Shown piece after piece: positions 39,395 through 50,379 of a stretch of DNA of 64,000 nucleotides (position 1 is the stretch's first letter; every line of letters starts with the position of its first letter). The stretch is from NCBI GenBank assembly GCA_037577475.1, contig CM075187.1, positions 2,977,046 through 3,041,045 on the forward strand, read 5' to 3'. This DNA is from Chaunax sp. Z400 (taxonomy: Eukaryota > Chordata > Actinopteri > Lophiiformes > Chaunacidae). Under the pieces are notes generated by a model. It was not told where the DNA came from. It ran no database searches and saw only the letters and a program-made list of their open reading frames with translations. A program made the position numbers and the translations under genes.

Positions 39395-39715
39395 TATGTT
39401 TCTACCCATGTTACAGCAGGATTACGCAAAAACTGGAAGGATTTCTTCCAAACGTGGTGAAAAGGATGGAGCATGGGGGGAAGGAAATGACCCATTAATG
39501 TTTGGTATGAATCCGGAAAAAACGGGCCGATCCAGGATTTTGTTTTTCTTTCCACTTTCTTTTAACTATGTGAGATTTTTATTTTTCAACATTTTCACTA
39601 ATTGTGCTAAAACTACTGAACTGATTTCCACCAAGCTTTGTGGAGGGGTGGGGCGTTGAGCAGACGTGTAGGATTGTTCCGTCTTGGCGGAGGTATGCGC
39701 TCTACTGAGAGCCGT
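39395..39715 (+). repeat. dispersed repeat, same family as 10.4 kb
   Basis: Runs from ggattacgcaaaaactgga through atttccaccaagctttgtgg to agacgtgtaggattgttcc and ggaggtatgcgctctactga, the most complete right end in the window. Confidence 0.75.
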
Positions 39716-40058
39716 TCTAGGTGTAACGGTCAACACTTCTCATGAAAAACCAACGATGCGGTTAATTAACTTCAAACTTTAAGAACCCAGCTGAAGGAAA
39801 TGTCTGAAAAAAAGACCATCATTAAACACTTTTCAGCAGGACTGTTGTTACATAGTGCATTTAGAGGGACTATTTTCAGCTGCGGATGTGTGTGTGGACT
39901 GGATTCAACATAAACGACAGCATTGTAGGTTGTTTTTTTTAAGGAATGTGTCCCTCCCTTTGGTAACCATGGTGGATATATGGCTGCATGGAAGACATCA
40001 CAGACATAATATCTGTTAGGAGGATGCATTCATTGTTGGTTTCTGTCTTTTCATGTGA

Positions 40059-40088
40059 TAATGATAATAATAATAATAATAATAATAA
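40059..40088. repeat. (AAT)n trinucleotide repeat
   Basis: About 9 AAT units. Confidence 0.9.
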
Positions 40089-40870
40089 GTACTCAAGTAC
40101 TTAAGTCCAAATGCAACTTCCTACTTCTACTCCAGTACATCTCAGAGACAGATATCGCCTTAGTTACTTGTCAGATTATATTTCTAAACCTTTCCTGTGC
40201 AGTGAAACCACTTCTCATTTTGTATTATGTTGTGACTCTGAGTGAAGCTTTTAGCCTCTGACTGTCGATACAGAAAACAAAATGTTGACTCAATAGTTTT
40301 AAAAACTAATTTTTGCCTTCCTCCATTTGCATCTTAAACAATAAGGACATAGCTTCAGTCTTACACCAAACTATGTCAAATAATTAGCTGTTTCTCATTG
40401 TTCTGTTCAATACTGGTCTATGTATGGAGAATATGTTGTTTTTGATGTTTGTTTGTTTTTCTAATGAGACTTGACTGTGGTAAATGCTAACTGTGGAATT
40501 ACGACTCGCAAATGCAGCAACACTGAGCCCAATAAAAAATTCTCCTAGGGGACAATAAAGTATATCGTATCGTACTGCTAAAGCTAAATAACCTGTTTAA
40601 AAAGCTCCTTGGATTAGCTGGGAAATGTCACAGAGATTAAAACGGGACTACAAACATATGAGGATCTTATAAAATATGATGCAAATGAGACTCAGACTCA
40701 AATATGCACAGCTTTAAAATCCTGCATACGCATTAATGCAGCAGTAATATTAATCCAGATACATCAGATATAATGGTAAAACACCAGAGGGAGGTTTTTA
40801 ATGCTTTAATACTGTGGGATTCGTACTTTTACTCAAGTATAAGCTATGAATACCTTTTCCACCATTGCTC
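40085..40870. repeat. dispersed repeat with tactcaagtac ends, interrupted
   Basis: Begins aagtactcaagtacttaagt, continues cttctactccagtacatctc and atctcagagacagatatc, and ends tacttttactcaagtataag with ccttttccaccattgctct. This is the left and right end of a common fish non-autonomous DNA element. A LINE-type 3' end at 40531-40576 lies between the ends, suggesting a nested insertion. Confidence 0.6.
40531..40576 (+). repeat. LINE-type 3' terminus
   Basis: aataaaaaattctcctaggg followed by gacaataaagtatatcgtat, the characteristic 3' end of L2/CR1-like fish LINEs with a short tandem tail. Recognised from memory. Confidence 0.55.
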
Positions 40871-41329
40871 TCTGTTATGAATTACATCCATCACCTAAAA
40901 AAAACCTTAAATATTTATTAGTATAATAGTGATATTAGTCGTTGCAGATTTTCTCACATGCATCAGTAAAACTATGAATGGTGCAAAATGCAGAGTTAGC
41001 ACAGCCCCACTATTCCTCCTGCGGTCTGTGTGTGTGGATGTGGATACATGTGGCACACTGTGCATATATGCACTTCATGCACAGCAGGGAGGAGGCCTGT
41101 CACTGCGCTGCAGGGCATCGCTGACATGACTGTCACCTTCATGAAGGAGCATGAAAGCTGCTCCCTCTGCTCAGGATTCCTCAGACCATCGCTCTGATTC
41201 CAGCAGCAGAACAGAGGAGTTAACGCTAACGCTCGAAGCTAGCTGTCGTGTGTTGTACGCTTCATTTAACACAGAGAGCCATTAGGAACTCTGGTCAGGA
41301 ACAAAAAACAATACCTGAACTGTTAGAGT

Positions 41330-41480
41330 CAGAGGCTCCTAAACTTAGCAGGAAGAGAGTCTAATTAGCAGCAGGGACATTAATCCATTAATGAGTTTCT
41401 CATCTTAATTACAGCAGCAAAAATGTGTAAATGGATTCTGACAATTTAATTAGTGGCAAATGACACAAGTGAGCAGAAGT
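41330..41480. promoter_or_regulatory. candidate compact homeodomain-site cluster
   Basis: Within 150 bp: CTAATTAG at 41361-41368, TTAATCC and ATTAATGA at 41381-41394, TTAATTAC at 41405-41412 and TTTAATTAG at 41445-41453. Five homeodomain cores in repeat-free sequence. Confidence 0.42.
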
Positions 41481-41599
41481 GAGAAGATATTGTTTGGTAT
41501 TAAAGAGTAAATTCTGCTTTTGGATCTGGCTGCAAAGAGGCAGCAGGGTGTTTATTTTTTTTTAGTTTGTTTAAGAGTGAAATAGTCACTTTAATTTAT

Positions 41600-42055
41600 A
41601 ATGTTTTATTACATCAGCCAAAAAGGTTGTGTTTTCACTCATGTATGTTTTTTTTATTTGTTTTTTTTGGCAAGACTTTGCAAAAACCACTGGAAAGATT
41701 TCTAGAAAACTTTGTGAAGGATGTCGTCAGGAAAGAAGGAATTAAGTTTTAGCGCAGATCCAGATAATTTATTGTTTTCCACTTTGTCACTGGCATTTTT
41801 CAACCTTTTCCTTAATTACACAAAAACTACTGGAAGGATGTCGTCAGGAAAGAATTTAAATTTAATGCAGATCCACATAATTCATTTTTTTCCAGGTTGA
41901 GATTCATTAGCATTTTTTAACCTTTTACCAGATTACACAAAAACGACTGAAGCGATTTCACTGAGACTTGGTGGAGGGGTGGGGCGTGACTCCGTCTGAA
42001 CACACATGCCTTGGATTGTTCGGCCCTGGTGGAGGTATGCTATGCTAGCCACTCT
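41600..42055 (+). repeat. dispersed repeat, same family, internally duplicated
   Basis: The block actactggaaggatgtcgtc and its surroundings occur twice, followed by tttcactgagacttggtgga and ttggtggaggtatgctat-like ends. Confidence 0.7.
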
Positions 42056-42149
42056 AGTTTGGTGTTCAGAATTTGTGATTATTAAAAAGCCAAATAAAAA
42101 CTCCAGGACACTAATTTTACACTTGAAATAACATCAAACACTCTCTCAG

Positions 42150-42320
42150 TAGTGGAAAGTAACAAAGTACATTTACTCTAGTATTAGCACAATTCCAATT
42201 TATTTGTACTTTGCTTGAGTATTTCCATTTTAGACAACCTTATACTTCTACTCCATTGAGACAGATATTCCTGTAGTTACTTTTTCATGCCTTTCCTGTC
42301 CAGTGAAAAAAATTAAACTC
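42150..42320. repeat. dispersed repeat, left end of the tactcaagtac family
   Basis: agtggaaagtaacaaagtac, ttgagtatttccattttaga and cttctactccattgagacag in family order. It shares cctttcctgt-ccagtgaaa with the copy at 40.1 kb. Confidence 0.6.
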
Positions 42321-42584
42321 CAAATGTGAATATTTGAGATAAACTGAAGGATGATGAGAAAATTTCTTCAGCCAAATAAACTAAAAAAAAAATCAGATAT
42401 AATAGTGACTTTTCACTCAACAAAGAAAACTTACACTTTTCATACTTTTGCAGATATTTAGGATATTCTGAATTTGGGTTTTTGAAAAAACAAAAACAAA
42501 TAAAAACTCCAGGAAATGTTTTTTCTCCGTGAAGCTGGACCCTAAAAATACATATTTTATTTAATTATTTTCTAACTTTATTAT

Positions 42585-42820
42585 GTGGATCTGCACCATA
42601 CACACTCACAGATAAACGCTATAAATATGTGTGATTTTCTACATCAAGATTTAGGGATTATTTCCTGAGAAATGAGAGAAATAAAGTTATTTAAAAATAA
42701 ATAACTTTGCTGCCCCATCCTTTCACCAAGTTTCGTGGAAATCCGTCCAGTAGTTTTTGTAATCCTGCAGACAAACAAACAATCAAACAGACAGACATGA
42801 TCTCCTTGGTGGAGGTAAAA
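42585..42820 (-). repeat. dispersed repeat, same family, inverted
   Basis: Reads on the minus strand; plus-strand blocks are caagtttcgtggaaatccgt, agtagtttttgtaatcctgc and ctccttggtggaggtaaa. Confidence 0.7.
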
Positions 42821-43072
42821 CATCTGTGGAGGCTGAGAAGCAGTGGCGTGTTCTAATCTTAAAAACCTGACTCAGTAGAGCTGAGGAGTCGCTCCTGACG
42901 TGGGCGGGCGTCTGGGCTAAAATGTCTCAGAGCTCTGCTCGCTGCTCATGATGAACTCTGTGATGGAAAGCTGCCTCTCTGCTCACCTTCGTCCTCCCTG
43001 ACTGCTACTCACCGTCAGCACGGCCCTGGTGAGCAACATGTGAATCACAGCTTGAGATGCTAATTAGGTTGA

Positions 43073-43414
43073 TTTATTTTTGACTTCTTGTGAGATTACA
43101 TGAGTAAAATAGGACAAAACACTAATTTAGAAAAGTCCCTTTCAAGATAAAAAAGGTAGAAAATGTTCTAAAATTTAATGTTCACAGTTTTACTGTATAA
43201 AAAAAATACTTCATGAACTGAATCATTTACAGAATTATTTTTACAATCCATCGAGGTAAAACACATTTTCTGTCTTAAATTACAATATAAACATTAAATC
43301 CACAGCTTTTTCTTCATTTCATGAGTTCATTAGTTTATAAATGATTCCTTCAGTCGTCCTCTAGGGTTTCAGTCCTTATGCTTCTGTCAGCTTTTGAGGG
43401 CTGGGTGGGAAAAG
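43073..43414 (-). other. probable mvb12b 3' UTR with poly(A) signal
   Basis: Downstream of the mvb12b stop codon on the transcribed strand. The first good AATAAA hexamer I see lies at 43078-43073 on the minus strand, giving a 3' UTR of about 340 nt. The cleavage site is inferred only; longer UTRs using later signals are possible. Confidence 0.35.
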
Positions 43415-43456
43415 TTACACAGCGATGCTTCGCTCTGTGTTGAAGTTGTAGTGAAA
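43415..43456 (-). CDS. mvb12b: mvb12b last coding exon (C-terminus and stop)
   Basis: Terminal coding exon of mvb12b. Acceptor ctcatgcag is followed by 14 codons reading FHYNFNTERSIAV and TAA, in phase 0 with the upstream exon. It matches the position of the human MVB12B sequence that follows SLAEIEKE and begins YEYSFRTEQSAA (recalled from memory), but terminates after 13 residues, whereas the human isoform I recall continues with a Pro/Ser-rich tail. The start of this segment completes the UMA domain helix region. The short tail may be a genuine fish form or one of several alternative ends. The intron separating it from the preceding exon is about 5.4 kb. Confidence 0.85.
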   Translation of the reverse strand, partial: FHYNFNTERSIAV

Positions 43457-43909
43457 CTGCATGAGAAGAAAGAGAAAAAAAATTAATAAGTCAAAACAGG
43501 ACAAAAACCTACATTATTTTAACAATCAGCAGCAAAGAAATAAAAACCTATAGATTTATTTACATATTTATTTAACTCTGTGAAGACTGATATTAAATAA
43601 ACAAATTAAAAACACATTCAGATAATATTATTCCCTCCATGTAGGCCTGCAGCAGAGTAATGAGGTCCAGAATGTAGGTAGAGAAAACATGAACAAACAC
43701 TGCCCCCTTCTGGCAGGTCAACAACATGACGCCTCAGAAAGCAAGAAGGCTTCAAACGCTCAGCTTCTGTGGTATTTATTAAGAGGCAGCAAAGCATTTA
43801 TTTAAATCATTAAAACTCCCGTCTGTTGAAATGTTTTGTTAGGTAGATGTTTGACATGTTGGTGTCAGACGTCTATTTTGACCAAGACAAGAGATGGAGG
43901 TTAACCCAA

Positions 43910-44190
43910 ACACCACACCGCATTAACCTAGAGCGGATTAGGATCCCGATCTGGATCTAACTGCACAGTGGTGGAGCGTCATCAGCTGTTCATGTATTTT
44001 CATTTGTATTTTTTCATGATATTGACAAAATGCTAAAAAGTCCCAATCACACAATGGTGAAGAAAGAAAGTGTGAAAATGATCCAGATTAGCTTAATTAG
44101 CTTGTCTTTGACTCCATTTCATCAAAATCCACCGACAACCTTTTGAGATATCTTGCAGAAACAAACAAACAAACAAACATGAGTGATCAC
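43910..44190 (-). repeat. related dispersed repeat fragment
   Basis: Plus-strand blocks tttcatcaaaatccaccgac and ttttgagatatcttgcag followed by an AAAC tail. It resembles the reverse orientation of a sister family. Confidence 0.45.
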
Positions 44191-44339
44191 ATAACAACAA
44201 AAACAAGAAATTTTAATTCACTTTTAACTTCGATGTCTTTTTGTCTCTGTCCTCTCTTTAATCTCTCTCCTTGTATTATCTCCCTCCTATAGCTCCCCTA
44301 CATCTGCATAACCAGTCACACCTACACAACATACTTTCT

Positions 44340-44342
<3 letters not shown>

Positions 44343-44394
<52 letters not shown>
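44343..44394. repeat. (AC)n microsatellite
   Basis: Uninterrupted AC array of about 26 units in the last mvb12b intron. Confidence 0.96.
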
Positions 44395-44396
<2 letters not shown>

Positions 44397-46179
44397 GCAT
44401 ACCTAGACACACCTACACAGGAATCCTACACAACAAACACAATCCTAACATACTTTTGTTTTTCTTCTCTGTTGCCAACGTTTGTACCTACTGCATGTTC
44501 TAATCCCAGTCACTCCTCCCAGTGTCTCATGTCTTACCTTTATTTATGTTTATCATTTCTTTGTTATAAAACTCAGCACTTCCTCCTTTTTGGGGGGGGG
44601 GGTCTAATCTCTGGCCACAGGTTACATGACCTAAAACGTCCTGCACAGATATTAAGGTTGTGAAAGCAGAGAACACTGGTATCAGGTTGTTGTTCAGTTT
44701 CAGTAGATATTTAGAGTTGAGGCGTTAGAATCTATGCTGGAGAAGAAGAAGATGGAAAATCCCCAAAAACAGTGGAATAATCCCAGAAGTACTCAAACCT
44801 GTTAATTAATTTGACAAAGTTTAATCCTTAATTATCAAGAGAGGATAAAACTAAGGATAGACAAGGTAATTTAAACTTCTAACTTCTCAGGGAATAACAC
44901 ATGGATCTTGATGAAAAACAGATCTGGTATATTTAGGGGGTTGGTATCTGAGTGTGAGACATCTGGTGTGGATCCAAACAAAAGTCTGGATCCACCGGAT
45001 TTAAATGATTTAAAATCATGGTTGCAGGGCTGCAGTATGAGTTTGATATTGGATAAGGAAAAGAGGACTGTTGGTGGAGGTAAACGCTCTACAGACTGTA
45101 ATTATGTGCTTGATTTCATTATTTTGAGACTGAAAAACTAATGATGACAACTCTTAAATGAAGAAGAATGATGCTGGTTTCTGGTTTTAAGACCTTTTTC
45201 TCTCATATTAAGACAGAAACAAAGAGTGAAAGAGGAATGATGCCTTTGTTTTGAGTTAACTTTACATAATAAGTGCATTTATTTCAGGTCTTTTCTCACG
45301 TTTCTAAAGCCTTGATAGTTTTTCTTGTATCCAGAGGTGCAGCTATCACCTCTCTGTAGCTCCTATCTCCTCAAATCAAGCATTTATTCATATTTATTTA
45401 AATTCTTTGCAGTGTGACACATTCAGCAGGCTTTCGTTTAGTGACCAGACAGTTGTACTACTCCCACACAGCACTAGGTGATGCTGCATGATCACTGAAA
45501 TAAGTTTCAAAAACCTCCAGCAGACGCCACAATGGCTCCGACCGGCTCTCACAATCAAAAATACCTCCTACCCCGATTTTCATCGACTCGAAGGGAAGCA
45601 GCAAGTTACCCGAAACCTGTCACATATCACAAGCCTGTTAGTTGTGAAGAAATTCAGCCCCCCCACCACACAAAAAAATTCAACATCTGGCATAGTAAAT
45701 AAATAATCCTGAGTGTGTGTGTGTGTGTGTGTGTGGATGATGGATGGGGGAATGGGGTGTTATCAGGGAGAGCATGTATCAATGTCTGCCACTTTTACAC
45801 ACAGGCTGACAGGACAGTGACACACTAGAACATGGGCGGCAGTCACCTAGACGAGCAGAGCTTCATTTCCTGTCCCTGCTCCACTGCCAAAAATATGTGA
45901 CATGTTGTCTTCATTAATTCCACCTCTATTTGGAGCTCTCCCTCTCACCTGTACACTGCTGTCCCTCCATACGTATATGCAGGCGCAGGAACACACACAC
46001 ACTCTCACACTCCTACAAACACTGGAAAGCCATCGTACACAGGTGCTAATGAAAATCTTGTCATGTATGCATACACACTTCTCTCCACCCTCGCTTACAC
46101 TCCCTCTGAAAATCATTAGCCAGCCGCCAACAACATTTCTCCGCAGAGCAAACTACATAAAGATGTCACTTTAAATCAC

Positions 46180-46480
46180 TTACTAATTAACACTTAAAAA
46201 GACACAAATTAGATATGCGTGGCTAAAAGCAATTATAATATCCGCAAGTTTTGCGAGTCATTTGGGAAATGAAAAGAATGCCTAATTGCTGGAACCAACA
46301 TCATCCGAGACACGGCTTAAGTGATGCCTGTTAGGAAATGGTCTTATCTGCAACTGTGGCTGTGATTACAACAGTTTTCCTCAATTACATGTGCATATGT
46401 AGAATTCTACAAAGTACATCTCTTTCATGAATCTATATTTTTTAATGGGTTTAGAAATGAGGCAATTAGACTCTGTGCAA
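46180..46480. promoter_or_regulatory. candidate regulatory element, mvb12b last intron
   Basis: Repeat-free sequence with cttactaattaacacttaaa, aaaagcaattataatatccg and gaatgcctaattgctgga cores. Inferred only. Confidence 0.33.
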
Positions 46481-46642
46481 AAAAAGCGCCTCTAGTCTCT
46501 GAAGAGGGGGAAAAAAAGCCCATGCAGACAGTGACCTCCTCTGACCAAACAGTGTTTGGAAAACTGGGGTACGGTGTCATGCTGAAAACAACCTGTTATG
46601 AATCCAAGTCTTTATACAGTATTACCGTGGACTCTCATGCAT

Positions 46643-47525
46643 CAGTCCACAAAACATTTCTGGAGCTTCACAGCTTCACAGCGTTCTCCTAAAGAACTGA
46701 AGTAGATGGGGACTTGTTTTCAAATGTAAACAGAAACAGAAAACAAACATAAAAGGTCTCTCCAGCAGTCCTGAGATCCCAAACTGATTTGAAAAGACAT
46801 TTACATCCTTCTTTTAGGATGACATCGTCTAAGCTAAAAGCATTAGCATGCATCCTGTCTAACACAAGTGCACATGCTTGAGCGCTTGTACTGAACATGC
46901 ACCGTTTAGACGACTTCAACAAGAACTCCTGATCGCTGCATACCTCAGTACTCACACAAAAATATCAAAAAGTAATATCAGGGTCGATGGAAGCTCTTGG
47001 TGCTGCAGCTTCAGCAGACGGGGATCAGCGCTAGCGCTTTTAGCTTAGAGGCTAAGGTGAAGATTTCAGCTTAAAAAATGGCGTAAATAAAACATTTTTC
47101 CGATCAGTGTGGGAGCCTGGAGCTAAACAGACATGGAGACTGTTGTACGAGCTGGATGGAGTCATTAGAGTTTGTGTTTAGTTGTCCATATTCTTACTGG
47201 TTCAATGCTACATTGTCGAGGTCAGACTTTTTTTTTATTTTGAGCAGTTTATCATTTTAATCTCTTTACATATTAAGAAACAGACCCTGTGAATCATTTG
47301 ATCCAAAAGCTGATCTGATAATATTAATAATATGATTGTTTTGGTTGTTTTTTTTTACATTGTAAAACAAGTCCCTATCCACTCCAGTAGTTTAGGAGAA
47401 TGCTGCAACACTGTTTTGTTGGGAAGCTCCAGAAATGTTTTGCAGACTAAGAAGCATCATCAAACTAGAGGTGAGTAGATAATGACAGAATTTTCTTTTT
47501 TTTTTGGGTGAACCATTCCTTTAAC
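46643..47525. mobile_element. foldback element, copy 2
   Basis: Same family as 2795-3530. The left arm begins acatttctggagcttcacag and contains gtctaagctaaaagcattag. The right arm contains cgctagcgcttttagcttag and aagctccagaaatgttttgc, and ends gggtgaaccattcctttaa. The outer left terminus is not recognisable, so this copy is truncated or diverged at that end. Confidence 0.72.
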
Positions 47526-47739
47526 GTTACATTTATAGAGTAAGATTTGGAGAGAAAAACGAGTAAAGCCAGAAAAACATAAGGAAAAAAATCCAACACT
47601 AGAGAAAACTGTATTTCCTCTTCTCGTTCTGCAGATATCATGGTGGTATCATAATAATAAGAGGAGAGAAGTAAAAATAACACAATGGTGAGGGATGTTT
47701 CCACTTGGAAACTAATTATCAAGCTAAGCTGTGACTTCA

Positions 47740-47880
47740 TCCTCATCAGCCTGGCCCCGCCATTAATCTTGTGCTGTCGTCCACTTCACTAAATCCTGTG
47801 TGTTACACTATCTCGCATTTACTTCATCAGCTCCAGCGCGGCTGTAATTAATGATTTCTCATGCCCCCTTCCCTTCTCTT
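47740..47880. promoter_or_regulatory. candidate regulatory element, mvb12b last intron
   Basis: Contains gccattaatcttgtgctg and ggctgtaattaatgatttct in a short repeat-free interval. Inferred only. Confidence 0.33.
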
Positions 47881-48312
47881 CCCCAGCTCAGCTCACCATG
47901 TGTCCTCCTGCTAATCACGGAAGAAGAAAGGAAGGAGGAGAAAGGAGGAGAGGAGAGGAGGAAAGAAAAAAAAAGAAGAAGACGAGAGCATATAGAATGA
48001 GCAGCCAGCCTGTTTCCAACCTAGAAAATGACACACACACATGCATGCCATTAATACCTCGGCTGACAACGAGCTTCATTCAGATGACCATATGACAAGA
48101 TGGCGACTCTGTGTGATTTGGATAGTATGTGACAGAAGACAGAGGCAGAGTGCAGAACAGACACCCGGTTTGATGAGGGAGTGTTTGCTCTGTAACACAT
48201 CTCAAACCTAACAGCACCTGTTCTTTTACAGTGGTCTGTCACTTCCTGGCAGTTCTGATACCAAGATACCGTGCTAATGAGAGAGAAGGGGGGTTGTCAC
48301 TCTCTTTAAAGC

Positions 48313-48379
48313 GCACACACACACACACACACACAGACACACACACACACACACACAGACACAGACACACACACACACT
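48313..48379. repeat. compound (AC)n with AGAC interruptions
   Basis: AC array interrupted three times by AGAC. Confidence 0.95.
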
Positions 48380-48822
48380 GACTCCCTTTCTTTCTCTTGC
48401 TCTCACAAACACACAGGCTCTGAAGACGGCGCTGCACACAGATGATTTTCTTCCTGCGAATGCCTGCAGGCTACAGTGTTTCATCAGAAATGGGGGAGTG
48501 CTTCTATTTGCTCTACATGAACTTTTTCCACTACTGAGGCTGAGCGGAAAAAAAGTTAAACAAGCAGAAAAGCTCAAGAGCACCGAGTGACATGCTAGAT
48601 TGAGCTGTGTGAGGGAAGAATCGTGGAAATAAAAGTGTTTTGCAACAGGAGTAAAGCTTTTAAGAGAGAATGGCTGCCTAGCCCGGCCAGTGCTTTTATT
48701 CAATTGGGGCTTAGTGGAGCCAACAGGGCCTCGCTGTCTCAGACACTTAATTACAACCCCAAGACCGTTTGCTTTGCATTCTGGGCCAGCGGCGGCAGTC
48801 GAGCGTTGCAGCCTCTACTCAC

Positions 48823-48882
48823 TTCCTCCTCGATCTCTGCCAGGGATTTGATCGTAATGCCCATTAAATTGACTTGCTGCAT
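48823..48882 (-). CDS. mvb12b: mvb12b UMA-domain exon (core motif)
   Basis: A 60-bp, 20-codon, phase 0-0 exon reading MQQVNLMGITIKSLAEIEEE. The string GITIKSLAEIE is the signature of the UBAP1-MVB12-associated (UMA) domain, with which MVB12 subunits attach to the ESCRT-I core on endosomes during multivesicular-body sorting of ubiquitinated cargo. The acceptor is tgatttcag and the donor gtgagt. On the transcribed strand the polypyrimidine tract upstream of the acceptor is preceded by an uninterrupted run of 27 C (the G tract at 48911-48937). The exon is flanked by the 56-bp exon upstream at 49953-49898 and the terminal exon at 43456. Confidence 0.93.
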
Positions 48883-48910
48883 CTGAAATCAAAAGCAGGG
48901 AGAGAAGGGC

Positions 48911-48937
48911 GGGGGGGGGGGGGGGGGGGGGGGGGGG
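48911..48937. repeat. poly(G) tract upstream of mvb12b acceptor
   Basis: 27 consecutive G on the plus strand, hence C27 in the mvb12b pre-mRNA, ending 28 nt before the exon that starts at 48882. Confidence 0.96.
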
Positions 48938-49614
48938 AGTAGAAGAAGAAGAAAAAAAACACACGCAAGAAACATGGCGGTTAGGCTCATGGCTAAGTAA
49001 GCATGCTTAAAATCTTTAATCCTCTCCCTCTTGGTGTCAATACAACCGGGGCTATAGTGACAACTGCTGCCAGCCAGGCAAATGGACTGCATTGAGTCCG
49101 CTCTGCCTGACTGCATGCATTCATCACTCAAGTCTGCAGGAAGAGGAAAAGAAAGAAAGAAAGAAAAGGCAAAAAAACAAAGAAAGGAAAACAAAGGAGA
49201 GGATGAAGGGACTAATGGCTGCATCCTGTGAAGAAGGAACAATTAGAATGGCCAAGGCTGAACAATCCTGCATGTCTGTTAGGATGGCGTGGCTCATGTC
49301 CCACCTGTCCAAAAGGTTTTGGGGAAATCAAATCACTAGTTTTTGCTTAATTAGGAAATTTTTTCAGTTCGCCTCTTTGTTTATGGGTTGTTACCCGACC
49401 CATTCCCCATCATTCCAACAAATCCTGCTAACAATCAAACCAACCAACAAACGGACACAGGTGACAACAAAACCTCCAAACATCTTAACAATACGGTGGC
49501 CTGGGGCTGCATCATATTACAAATAATATGTATTCATTTCCTGCTATTTTAAACCGATGACTTGAATAGTTCTATTTGGTAACAACACAGTCATGTCTGA
49601 CAAATACTCGACTC

Positions 49615-49860
49615 AGTAGTTGGTTTGATTGTGAGCAAAAACTACACCATGGATGAGGCATGGGTCAGGAAAGAACCCCTGAAATGTTGGTGCAGATTTA
49701 GATAATAAGAGGTTTGTAAAACTTTCCTTAACAATGGAAGATTTGGGGGCATTTTCCCTTATTATACAAAAATTACTATCCTGATTTCAACAAACCTTTT
49801 TGGAAGGGTGGGGCATGGGCCAGAAAGCTAACACAGGAGTGTCCTGAGTGTCAGTCTAGT
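49615..49860 (+). repeat. dispersed repeat, same family as 10.4 kb
   Basis: Contains gagcaaaaactac, atgggtcaggaaagaaccc, ttggtgcagatttagata and ttttggaagggtggggcatg in the family order. It lies about 40 nt from the mvb12b exon donor at 49897. Confidence 0.65.
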
Positions 49861-49897
49861 TTAGCATTTTGTCGCTAGTTCCACAAAGTGTTTTTAC

Positions 49898-49953
49898 CTT
49901 TTGGGGGTTTTGAAGGAACCTCCCAGAGATGACAAAGGGCACATCATCCAGAG
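49898..49953 (-). CDS. mvb12b: mvb12b exon, start of UMA domain
   Basis: A 56-bp exon beginning with the last two bases of an alanine codon and ending in phase 0. It reads (A)LDDVPFVISGRFLQNPQK, corresponding to the human MVB12B segment around AMDGVPFMISEKF (recalled from memory). The acceptor is a long T tract followed by gcag, and the donor is AAG|gtaaaa. It joins in frame to both the 48882-48823 exon and the 62734-62673 exon. It contributes the beginning of the UMA domain. The adjoining upstream intron is about 12.7 kb and the downstream one about 1 kb. Confidence 0.9.
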
Positions 49954-50379
49954 CTGCAAAAAAAAAAAAAGAATTAGAAAGAGACAATAAAGTTTAAGGT
50001 TGACTTTCATATAAAATATTCTTGATGCCGTGTATTTCCACCAGACTAAAGGTGGGTTTATAAAGCAGCGACGCTATCAACATCCCCAGCCACCTCGACA
50101 CCTCCCCTCCTTCAGAGAGAAGATGAAAGGCTTTTTTATTCTCCACTGTATCTGAGCACCTCCACTCTCTCCTCCAACCCTCTTCCAATTTAATTACTCT
50201 TGATTATTCCCGATTCAGTCTTGTCTGAGAGATATTCACCTCTGAAACAAAGACACACTCGCGCTAGGCACAGAAAGGCAGAAAAAGGAGAGACAAGACA
50301 TTCACCAGATATCAAATTTGCATGAAAATAAGGCACACTGTTCAGCCAGCAAAAAAAAAGTGGATTGAAATGAGGACTT

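Larger units (their letters stand above)
27401..43072. other. lmx1b-mvb12b intergenic region
   Basis: About 16 kb between the lmx1b promoter region and the mvb12b 3' end. It contains trinucleotide AAT tracts (27745-27777, 40059-40088), several dispersed repeats, the 36.4-37.2 kb minisatellite, candidate regulatory elements and a possible orphan terminal exon at 29.2 kb. The stretch 29.6-33.3 kb is AT-rich and shows nothing recognisable apart from short homopolymers. Confidence 0.7.
43457..48822 (-). other. mvb12b last intron
   Basis: A 5.4-kb intron between the UMA core exon and the terminal exon. It holds an AC microsatellite (44343-44394), a short GT tract (45713-45734), part of a dispersed repeat (43910-44190), a foldback element (46643-47525), a compound AC/AGAC tract (48313-48379) and two enhancer-like stretches (46.2-46.5 and 47.74-47.88 kb). 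Between 44.7 and 45.7 kb I see nothing assignable. Confidence 0.75.

Noticed and set aside
45488..45706. 72-codon plus-strand frame
   Set aside because: No flanking splice signals or recognisable domain; expected by chance in low-stop sequence.
48889..49526. Leu/Pro- and Lys-rich frames around 49.0-49.3 kb
   Set aside because: Derived from the G tract and an AAAGAAAG-rich stretch, with no coding support.
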